From Paraburkholderia sp. BL21I4N1 (lineage in GTDB: Bacteria; Pseudomonadota; Gammaproteobacteria; Burkholderiales; Burkholderiaceae), in NCBI RefSeq assembly GCF_002973525.1, contig NZ_PVEN01000017.1, positions 1 through 64,000 on the forward strand: DNA of 64,000 nucleotides, given 5' to 3'. The first letter of the stretch is position 1; each line of letters begins with the position of its first letter. The translations under genes and the position numbers were made by a program. The notes beneath the pieces were generated by a model. The model did not search any database. It was not told the DNA's origin and saw nothing but the letters and a program-made list of their open reading frames with translations. Shown here piece by piece: positions 36,047-42,782 of this stretch.

Positions 36047-36379
36047 GTGAGCCAGTGTGTGACCTTGATTCTGACCACGGTTCCGGATGCGGCCGTCGCT
36101 CAGAAACTTGCTACGGATGCGTTGGCCGCACGGCTATGCGCCTGCGTCACGCAGTTAGGCGCGGTGCAGTCCAGTTACCACTGGCAGGGCACGATCGAGT
36201 CTGCGCAAGAGATCCAGTTGCTGTTCAAGACCAGCGTCGCACGTGCATTGGAACTTGAACAATACATTCACACGCATCATCCCTACGACACGCCGGAAAT
36301 CCTCTCGTGGCAAGCGACGGCGTCGGCCGCCTATAGCCAGTGGATCACCGCTGAAACCCAACGTCCCCTCCATGTTTAA
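36047..36379 (+). CDS. cutA: divalent-cation tolerance protein CutA
   Basis: 110 residues from GTG 36047. CutA proteins are small trimeric proteins linked to copper and other divalent-cation tolerance; their exact role is uncertain. LCACVTQLGAVQSSYHWQG and the closing HPYDTPEILSW motif define the family. It overlaps dsbD by eight bases, as in other proteobacteria with a cutA-dsbD pair, which suggests a link to metal or thiol handling in the envelope. Confidence 0.95.
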   Translation: MSQCVTLILTTVPDAAVAQKLATDALAARLCACVTQLGAVQSSYHWQGTIESAQEIQLLFKTSVARALELEQYIHTHHPYDTPEILSWQATASAAYSQWITAETQRPLHV

Positions 36380-38246
36380 CGGTCTTGACCGACGTGCGCG
36401 CGTGGCGCTGCGCACCCTATTCCTGCTGCTCGCCAGCCTCGTACTCGCGCAGTTCGGCACGCTCGCGCGCGCCGCGGACGATTTTCTGGATCCTGCGCTT
36501 GCGTTCAAATTCAGCGCGACGGAGAAACCAAGCGAAGTCGATGTCACCTACAAGATTGCGGACGGCTACTACATGTACCGCGAGCGTTTCGCCTTCGCGA
36601 CCCGCAACGGCACGACCACAATCGGTGAGCCGCAACTGCCGGCTGGTCACGTCAAGTTCGATCAGACCTTCAACAAGAATGTCGAAACGTATCGTAATGA
36701 GCTGACGATCCGTATCCCGATCAAGCAGGCGACCGGCCCTTTTGATCTGGCCGTGACGTCACAAGGCTGTGCCGATGCCGGCATTTGCTATCCGCCGATG
36801 GAGCGCGTCTACCACGTCAGCGGCGATGCCTTGCAGCCGGCCGTGAGCACAGCGACTCCTGCCGCCGCCCCGCAATCCCCGGCAGCCAGCGGCACGCCTT
36901 GGTATGAGCGCGCCACAAACGCCGACTATGCGCAGTCGCTGCTTCAAGGCGGTGGGTTCTTCGCCATCATCGGGCTCTATTTCGTTGCCGGCGCTGTGCT
37001 CAGCTTGCTGCCGTGCTCGTATCCGATGATTCCGATTCTGTCGGCCATCATCATCGGCGAGGGCGCGCGGGTGACACGTGCCCGCGGCTTCGCTTTGTCG
37101 TTGGCGTATGTGATCGGTATGGCGCTGGTCTACACCGCGCTGGGCGTTGCCGCCGCGATGGTCGGCCAGAGTCTCGGCGCATGGCTGCAGAATCCGTGGG
37201 TGCTCGGTGCGTTCGGCGTTCTGCTGACCATTTTTGCGCTGACGCTGATCGCGGGCTTCGACATCGCGTTGCCGCAGCGTTGGCAGGACGGTGTGTCGCG
37301 CGCCTCCACGGGGCGTGCCGGCGGCAAGTTCGCTGCGGTCGCGGTCATGGGCGCGTTGTCGGCATTGGTGGTCGGTGCCTGTATGACGGCGCCGCTGTTT
37401 GCCGTGCTGGCGTTTATCGCACATACCGGCGACGCCGTGCTCGGCGGCGCTGCGCTGTTTTCGATGGGGCTCGGCCTCGGCGTGCCGCTGCTGATCCTCG
37501 GGCTGGGCGCCGGCACGCTGTTACCACGAGCCGGCGCGTGGATGGACGGCGTCAAGGTCTTCTTCGGCGTGGTGCTGCTCGCGGCAGCGTTGTGGATCGT
37601 CTGGCCGGTGCTGGGTGCGACCGCGACCATGCTATTGAGCGCGCTCTGGCTGCTGATCGCGGCGGCGTCGCTCGGCTTGTTCTCGGCACCGGGCGTCGAG
37701 TCGTCAGTGTGGCGTCGGTTGAGCCGGGGTGTCGGTGCGGCGCTTGCCATCTGGGCTGCGGTGCTGCTGGTCGGTCTTGCAGCCGGATCGTCCGATCCGC
37801 TGCGGCCGCTTGCCGTGCTGGCTGCGCGCGGGCAGGAGGCGTCTGTCGCCAATGTGTCCAATAAGCCCGGTACGGCGCAGCAGGACGATCTGACGTTCGC
37901 GCCGGTCCGTTCATCGACGGAGCTCGACCAAGCCGTTAAAACGGCCGCTCAACCCGCCATGCTCGATTTCTATGCGGATTGGTGCGTCAGCTGCAAAGAG
38001 ATGGAAAAATTCACGTTCAGCGATCCACGCGTCCAGGCGAAATTGAAACAGATGAATCTGCTGCGCGCCGACGTTACCGCGAACAATTCGGACGATCAGA
38101 TGCTGCTCAAGCGTTTCAGCCTGTTTGGGCCGCCCGGCATTATTTTCTTCGATCAGGGCGGGAAGGAAGTGCTGCGGGTGGTTGGCTACGAGTCCGCGGA
38201 TAAGTTCTTGCGCAGTCTGGACCGGGTGAGCGCGCCGGGGGCCTGA
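36372..38246 (+). CDS. dsbD: thiol:disulfide interchange protein DsbD
   Basis: 624 residues from ATG 36372. A signal peptide (cleavage near ARAA-DD, residue 35) is followed by the alpha domain with Cys133 and Cys139 (GCADAGICYPP). The membrane domain has about eight spans with Cys215 (LLPCSYP) and Cys337 (GACMTAP), whose spacing of 122 equals that of E. coli. The C-terminal thioredoxin domain has CVSC at 538-541. DsbD carries electrons from cytoplasmic thioredoxin to the periplasm for disulfide isomerisation and cytochrome c maturation, fitting the resB-ccsA genes nearby. The frame extends upstream inside cutA, but that part lacks family resemblance. Confidence 0.97.
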   Translation: MFNGLDRRARVALRTLFLLLASLVLAQFGTLARAADDFLDPALAFKFSATEKPSEVDVTYKIADGYYMYRERFAFATRNGTTTIGEPQLPAGHVKFDQTFNKNVETYRNELTIRIPIKQATGPFDLAVTSQGCADAGICYPPMERVYHVSGDALQPAVSTATPAAAPQSPAASGTPWYERATNADYAQSLLQGGGFFAIIGLYFVAGAVLSLLPCSYPMIPILSAIIIGEGARVTRARGFALSLAYVIGMALVYTALGVAAAMVGQSLGAWLQNPWVLGAFGVLLTIFALTLIAGFDIALPQRWQDGVSRASTGRAGGKFAAVAVMGALSALVVGACMTAPLFAVLAFIAHTGDAVLGGAALFSMGLGLGVPLLILGLGAGTLLPRAGAWMDGVKVFFGVVLLAAALWIVWPVLGATATMLLSALWLLIAAASLGLFSAPGVESSVWRRLSRGVGAALAIWAAVLLVGLAAGSSDPLRPLAVLAARGQEASVANVSNKPGTAQQDDLTFAPVRSSTELDQAVKTAAQPAMLDFYADWCVSCKEMEKFTFSDPRVQAKLKQMNLLRADVTANNSDDQMLLKRFSLFGPPGIIFFDQGGKEVLRVVGYESADKFLRSLDRVSAPGA

Positions 38247-38320
38247 GTGAGACTGGCCGGGTTTGATGAGTGCACGTCGGAACAAGAAGGCAACTGCGTC
38301 ACCTTAAAAAGGACGAACCG

Positions 38321-39610
38321 GTGCGACCCACGAAGACGAGCAACGCAACGCGTCACAATCGCATCGAAAGCTCACCCAAGGCCGCGAGGACGCTAATCGC
38401 CGCCCTTCTGCTGGCGCAAGCGCTGTTCACGTCTTGTGCGTGGGCCGCAAGCGAATCAACCGATCCGTCCGCCAACGCAACCACGTCGGCGTCCACGTCA
38501 GAAGTAATCCAGCGCGCTGGCAAGTATTACCTCTACCGGAACGGCACGCCGCTCAACGCCACCGGCTACGACGATCTGGAAATCGAAACACACGACAATT
38601 TCCCCGATCTCGCCGAAGGCCGGCTCGACTCGCAATATGGATTGCTGGACGCGAAAACCGGCAAAGTCGTGCTGCCATTCGCGTATCAAAGCGTCAAAAT
38701 CGACACGCTCGACTCCATCGGCCTGATTCAGGTGCGCAAAGACGATCTGGTCAGCTTCGTCCAAGGCGATGGCCGTCCGGCAAAGTCTCCGAGCTATGAC
38801 GCGATAGGTGATGTCGACGAATCCGGGCAGGTCCTCGCCGAACGCGACGGCAAGCTGTTCATACTCACGTTCAGCAATGGCCAGTTGCGAGGCGAGGACG
38901 CCGCACCGCGCTATCGGCCGAGCATCGTCTTACCGCCCGGACTACGCGAGCGCGCCACTCATCCAAATGGTCCGTTGAACGGCACCTACGTGGCGTCGCC
39001 CTATCCAGATCTGAAAACGGCATGGGACGCGTGGCGCAAAGGGCAATTGCTCGAACCCGCGCAGCCGGCGGTAGTAGTGAAGGGCGATATTGCCTACGTG
39101 TCGTTCGGTATCCTGGCGGGACCGCAGTTGCCGGCCATGCCCAATACGTTGCGGGCTTGCCAGAGCCAGCAGGGTCTCGTGCTGCGTGATACGTCGCAGG
39201 CGCGGGGATGCGCGTCGACAGCCAGGCCGCTGTTCCGCTTCCAGCGCGAGGCGGACGGTTCGCTGCGATGTACCGATTGCGACAGCGGCATGCCCGACAA
39301 ATGGCTGCGTCTGCCGGCGGCCACGCAATCGCTGGTTGGCATCGGTATCGGCATTGCCAAGCCGGTGAACGACACGGGCGCGTTGGTGCGCGCGGTGATT
39401 CCCGGCGCACCGGCGCAACTCGCTGGCGTGAAACCTGGCGATCGCATCACGAGCATCGACGGTCAGTCCACGGCGGCGATGTCGCTCGAGCAGATCACCG
39501 CGTTGATTCGAGGTCAACCGGCCACTACGGTGAAGCTGGGGATCGAGCGAGAGACCAAACTGCTGGAGTTGAGTGTCGAGCGCAAGGCAATGGTGGTCGA
39601 GGCTGACTAA
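38321..39610 (+). CDS. secreted PDZ-domain protein of unknown function
   Basis: 429 residues from GTG 38321, chosen because AAAAAGGA lies seven bases upstream; a GTG at 38270 without such a site is an alternative. An N-terminal hydrophobic segment with an A-W-A-A cleavage region indicates export, with TSC before it but no canonical lipobox. The region YGLLDAKTGKVVLPFAYQSV resembles a WG-type beta repeat. A central part of unknown fold contains cysteines in RCTDCDSG. The C-terminal 95 residues form a PDZ domain (GALVRAVIPGAPAQLAGVKP, GDRITSIDGQ). I do not recognise a named family. It follows dsbD by 74 bases and may be co-transcribed. Confidence 0.8.
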   Translation: MRPTKTSNATRHNRIESSPKAARTLIAALLLAQALFTSCAWAASESTDPSANATTSASTSEVIQRAGKYYLYRNGTPLNATGYDDLEIETHDNFPDLAEGRLDSQYGLLDAKTGKVVLPFAYQSVKIDTLDSIGLIQVRKDDLVSFVQGDGRPAKSPSYDAIGDVDESGQVLAERDGKLFILTFSNGQLRGEDAAPRYRPSIVLPPGLRERATHPNGPLNGTYVASPYPDLKTAWDAWRKGQLLEPAQPAVVVKGDIAYVSFGILAGPQLPAMPNTLRACQSQQGLVLRDTSQARGCASTARPLFRFQREADGSLRCTDCDSGMPDKWLRLPAATQSLVGIGIGIAKPVNDTGALVRAVIPGAPAQLAGVKPGDRITSIDGQSTAAMSLEQITALIRGQPATTVKLGIERETKLLELSVERKAMVVEAD

Positions 39611-39752
39611 TCGGCGTTGGGCTGGGCGGAGAAGCCTGCCGAACCGCCAACGGCAAGCGCCTCGTCACAGCGGCATGATGCGCGCAAACATGCTTTTGCT
39701 TCGCGCAACACGGCACCCACGGCACCCAGCTCTCGCTCCGCGAGAGCCTCAT

Positions 39753-39796
39753 AAAAGAACGGAGGCGCGACTTCAGGGTCGTGCCTCCGTTCTTTT
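39753..39796. terminator. bidirectional terminator between the PDZ gene and hemB
   Basis: A 19-bp stem with one wobble (AAAAGAACGGAGGCGCGAC / GTCGTGCCTCCGTTCTTTT) and a 6-base loop. A-rich on the left and T-rich on the right, so it can end transcripts arriving from both convergent genes. Confidence 0.9.
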
Positions 39797-39836
39797 CTCA
39801 GCCTTACCTCACGCCAAAAAACGCGGCCGCATCAAT

Positions 39837-40835
39837 TCACTTCTGCGAGCGCAGAATCCTGGCGGCATCCAGCGCGAAGTACGTCAGCACGCCGTCCGCG
39901 CCGGCGCGCTTGAACGCCAGCAGCGATTCCATCATCGCCTTGTCGTGATCAAGCCAGCCGTTCTGCGCCGCCGCCTTCAGCATCGCGTACTCGCCGCTCA
40001 CCTGATACACGTACGTCGGAAACTGGAACTCGTCTTTCACGCGACGCACGATATCCAGATAAGGCATACCCGGCTTGACCATCACCATGTCCGCGCCTTC
40101 GTTGATGTCGGCTTGCACTTCGCGCAGCGCTTCATTCGAATTGGCCGGGTCCATCTGGTAAGTCATCTTGTTGCTCTTGCCCAGGTTCGTGGCGGAGCCG
40201 ACGGCATCGCGGAACGGGCCATAAAACGCCGACGCGAACTTGGCCGCATAAGCCATGATCCGCGTATGGACATGGTCTTCGCTCTCGAGCATTTCGCGGA
40301 TAGCACCGATGCGCCCGTCCATCATGTCCGACGGCGCGACGATATCCACGCCCGCTTCAGCCTGAACACGCGCCTGTTCGACGAGAATCTCGACGGTTTC
40401 GTCGTTGATGACGTAACCGTTTTCGTCGAGCACGCCGTCCTGGCCGTGGCTCGTGTACGGGTCGAGCGCCACGTCGGTCAGCACACCCAGCTCGGGGAAC
40501 TGCTTCTTCAGTTCGCGAACCGCGCGCGGAATCAAGCCGGCAGGATTGATCGCTTCGCGGCCGTCAGGCGTTTTCAACGAGGGTTCGATCGCCGGAAACA
40601 GCGACAGCACGGGCACGCCCAGCTCGACACATTGCGCGGCGACGCCCATCAGCAGATCGACCGACACGCGCTCGACGCCCGGCATCGACGGCACGGCTTG
40701 CCGTACGTTGGTGCCTTCGACGACAAACACGGGGTAGATCAGGTCGTTGGTGGTGAGGATGTTTTCCCGCATCAGGCGACGCGAGAAATCGTCACGGCGC
40801 ATGCGGCGCGGACGGTAGTGCGGATAAAAGCTCAT
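39837..40835 (-). CDS. hemB: delta-aminolevulinic acid dehydratase (porphobilinogen synthase)
   Basis: 332 residues from the ATG at 40835 (MSFYPHYRPRRMRRDDFSRR); the frame extends 12 codons further but that part is atypical. It condenses two 5-aminolevulinates to porphobilinogen in heme synthesis. The catalytic lysine region MVMVKPGMPYLD and APSDMMDGRIGAIR are clear. The metal loop reads DVALDPYTSHGQDGV, with Asp/Ala in place of the zinc-binding cysteines of E. coli, so this is the magnesium-type enzyme. The upstream region contains a candidate RNA on the opposite strand. Confidence 0.97.
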   Translation of the reverse strand: MSFYPHYRPRRMRRDDFSRRLMRENILTTNDLIYPVFVVEGTNVRQAVPSMPGVERVSVDLLMGVAAQCVELGVPVLSLFPAIEPSLKTPDGREAINPAGLIPRAVRELKKQFPELGVLTDVALDPYTSHGQDGVLDENGYVINDETVEILVEQARVQAEAGVDIVAPSDMMDGRIGAIREMLESEDHVHTRIMAYAAKFASAFYGPFRDAVGSATNLGKSNKMTYQMDPANSNEALREVQADINEGADMVMVKPGMPYLDIVRRVKDEFQFPTYVYQVSGEYAMLKAAAQNGWLDHDKAMMESLLAFKRAGADGVLTYFALDAARILRSQK

Positions 40836-40910
40836 ATCGACTCGAAGATCGTGGATGTGTGGAGTGGGCAAGTAACGCCTGCCTCCGCCCCGGAAACTTT
40901 TCGAGACAAT

Positions 40911-41033
40911 GGTATATCATACCGATCGAGCAAGGCGCCATGCGCTGACCTCCCCGCTTCTCCTCCCTGAGCGGGTGCCTGTCGTTTTTTCGATTAGGCT
41001 GTTTGACCCGCCGTTAAAGCGGCGGGTTTTTTT
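40911..41033 (+). ncRNA. candidate small RNA between hemB and engB
   Basis: Reading the plus strand: a promoter-like palindrome GGTATATCATACC (40911-40923) precedes three successive hairpins. SL1 is CCCGCT/AGCGGG (40953-40975) with an 11-base pyrimidine loop TCTCCTCCCTG. SL2 is an imperfect stem (40978-40998) with a T6 loop. The third is a Rho-independent terminator ACCCGCCG/CGGCGGGT followed by seven T (41006-41033). The T run exists only on this strand. Alternatively the region is the hemB leader on the minus strand. I recall a computationally proposed 'hemB RNA motif' in Burkholderia; whether this is it was not checked. The 5' end is uncertain. Confidence 0.5.
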
Positions 41034-41081
41034 ATGGGCGGCCGGAAATGCCGTCTGGTTTTGATCCGGCACCCGCAAGGT

Positions 41082-41735
41082 TTATTGCGCGGCGTCCGCT
41101 TCGCCCGCCGCATTGGGGATCAGCCAGCTTTCAACCAGCTCGTGCGCTTCGTCGATCCCAACGCGTTTGAGTGCCGAGAACAATTGCGCGGTCAACTCGC
41201 CCCGATAGCCAGCGGTGCGGTATTCAGCGAGACCTTTCTGCGTAGCGCGCAATGCGTTCACGCTTTCCTGGCGCGTCAATTTGTCGCATTTGGTCAGCAG
41301 CGTGTGGATCGGCTTGCCGGTCGGCGCGAACCACTCGATCATGCGCCGGTCCAGATCCGTCAACGGTCGGCGCGAGTCCATCATCAGGATCATGCCGCGC
41401 AATTGCGAGCGCGATTGCAGATAGGTGGATAGCAGCGCTTCCCAGTGCGCCTTGGCGGCGCCCGGCACTTCCGCATAGCCGTAACCCGGCAGGTCGACCA
41501 GATACGCGGTCGGCTCCTCTTCCTTGCCCACCGAGAAATAATTGATGTGCTGCGTGCGGCCCGGCGTCTTACTGGCGAAAGCGAGACGCTTCTGGTTGCA
41601 CAGAATATTGATGGCCGTGGACTTACCCGCGTTCGAGCGTCCCGCAAAGCAGATCTCGGGTTGCGCGGTAGCCGGCAGATCACGCAAGTGATTGACGGTC
41701 GTGAAAAAGCGGGATTGGTGGAGCAGGAAGGACAT
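41082..41735 (-). CDS. engB: ribosome biogenesis GTP-binding protein EngB (YihA/YsxC)
   Basis: 217 residues from the ATG at 41735 (MSFLLHQSRFFTTVNHLRDL); 17 further upstream codons are not family-like. An essential small GTPase of 50S assembly. G1 is GRSNAGKS, G3 is DLPGYGYA, G4 is TKCDK. It is transcribed away from the cytochrome gene and toward hemB. Confidence 0.96.
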   Translation of the reverse strand: MSFLLHQSRFFTTVNHLRDLPATAQPEICFAGRSNAGKSTAINILCNQKRLAFASKTPGRTQHINYFSVGKEEEPTAYLVDLPGYGYAEVPGAAKAHWEALLSTYLQSRSQLRGMILMMDSRRPLTDLDRRMIEWFAPTGKPIHTLLTKCDKLTRQESVNALRATQKGLAEYRTAGYRGELTAQLFSALKRVGIDEAHELVESWLIPNAAGEADAAQ

Positions 41736-41816
41736 GATCAGGCCGGTATTCGAGACGCCGGGGAACCCGGAGTGGGGACGGGTCAAGCCCGACTGGCGTC
41801 TTAGCGATTAGCGAGT

Positions 41817-41828
41817 TATTGTACAATA
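41817..41828. promoter_or_regulatory. palindromic divergent -10 element
   Basis: TATTGTACAATA is a perfect 12-base palindrome that supplies a TACAAT -10 box on both strands, placed between divergent engB and the cytochrome gene. Matching -35 boxes are weak, so activity in either direction is a prediction. Confidence 0.4.
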
Positions 41829-41840
41829 CGATGGTTTACT

Positions 41841-41977
41841 GAAAACCTGAGGGGGCCAGCCCGCGTGCCTTGGCGGCTCTTCACGGGTCTGTCGGTCGCT
41901 GTCGTAGTTTGCAAAATCTTCAAGAAAACGCTGGGCTGTCCCAGGTTTTCCGCCCCGAAGAAAGTCCCTCAGGGACT
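41841..41977 (+). promoter_or_regulatory. long structured leader before cytochrome c4
   Basis: GAAAACCTG (41841-41849) pairs perfectly with CAGGTTTTC (41942-41950). The helix continues inward through GG/CC, CAGCCC/GGGCTG and GCG/CGC with small bulges, about 20 pairs in all. Just after it, GTCCC-TCA-GGGAC (41964-41976) forms a local hairpin whose CCCTCAGG is also complementary to CCTGAGGG inside the first arm (41846-41853), so two folds compete. It could be a cis-regulatory leader or an independent RNA. Confidence 0.45.
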
Positions 41978-42013
41978 CTCTAAAAATCCCACAAGACGAG
42001 ACAGGGTGTGCGA

Positions 42014-42667
42014 ATGAATCGACTGAGCAAGACTCTGATGGTGCTTCATGTAGCGGCAGGTCTTTCAGGTTTGGCAATTCAGGCACGAGCAGCAGATCCG
42101 GCAAAACCGGACATCAATCGGGGGCAGGCAATCGCGGTACAGGTGTGCGCGTCATGCCATGGTGCAGACGGCAACAGCGCCGGCGGTGCGTATCCAAAGC
42201 TGGCGGGCCAGCATCCCGAATATCTCGTCAAGCAGCTCAAGGACTTCAAGACCCAGCCCGGCGCGAAGCAGCCCGCACGCAACAATGCGATCATGGCGGG
42301 CATGGCGGCCGCTCTGTCCGATCAGGACATGGTCAACGTCGCTGCCTATTTTTCGACGCAGACGCCGAAGCCCGGCTACGCGCACAACAAAGACACCGTG
42401 CCGCTCGGTCAGAAGATTTATCGCGGCGGGATCGCGGACAAGGGTGTGCCGGCGTGTGCGAGCTGCCACGGCCCGACCGGTCAGGGGATTCCATCGCAGT
42501 ATCCGCGTCTGTCGGGGCAATGGGCTGAGTACACCGTGACGGAGCTGCTGGCGTTCACGCAAGGTCCAGGCGCACGCAACAACAACGAGCCGATGCATGC
42601 CATTGCCACACGGTTGTCGGATAGTGAGATAAAGGCAGTCGCCGATTACATCGCGGGCCTGCATTAA
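42014..42667 (+). CDS. diheme cytochrome c4-type protein
   Basis: 217 residues from ATG 42014, seven bases after AGGG (a GTG at 42008 is the alternative). A signal peptide ends near QARAADP. Two heme c sites CASCH occur at Cys45-His49 and Cys148-His152, with axial-type methionines downstream of each, the duplicated c4 layout. c4 cytochromes donate electrons to terminal oxidases in the periplasm. It precedes the resB-ccsA genes that attach its heme, but a strong terminator lies between. Confidence 0.93.
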   Translation: MNRLSKTLMVLHVAAGLSGLAIQARAADPAKPDINRGQAIAVQVCASCHGADGNSAGGAYPKLAGQHPEYLVKQLKDFKTQPGAKQPARNNAIMAGMAAALSDQDMVNVAAYFSTQTPKPGYAHNKDTVPLGQKIYRGGIADKGVPACASCHGPTGQGIPSQYPRLSGQWAEYTVTELLAFTQGPGARNNNEPMHAIATRLSDSEIKAVADYIAGLH

Positions 42668-42716
42668 AGGGTTCGCACGCAAAGCAACCGGCCCGCCGAG
42701 GCCGGTGCAAAACAAG

Positions 42717-42762
42717 AAAAGGGTGGGGGCGTCGTGCCTACGACAGCCCTTCACCCTTTTTT
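42717..42762 (+). terminator. terminator after the cytochrome c4 gene
   Basis: AAAAGGGTG/CACCCTTTT closes a long hairpin continuing through GGGC/GCCC and GTCGT/ACGAC with a GCCT loop, and six T end the right side. A smaller hairpin ACCGGCC/GGCCGGT (42687-42706) precedes it. Confidence 0.9.
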
Positions 42763-42782
42763 GCTGTTCAGTCGGAGTATGA

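Noticed and set aside
39573..40970. 465-codon plus-strand open frame opposite hemB
   Set aside because: It is the complement of a clear HemB; the Arg/His-rich translation is typical of antisense frames.
41834..42013. 6S RNA or signal recognition particle RNA
   Set aside because: The length and closing stem suggested 6S, but I cannot place the open central bubble with confidence, and the conserved GGAAG-type loop of SRP RNA is absent.
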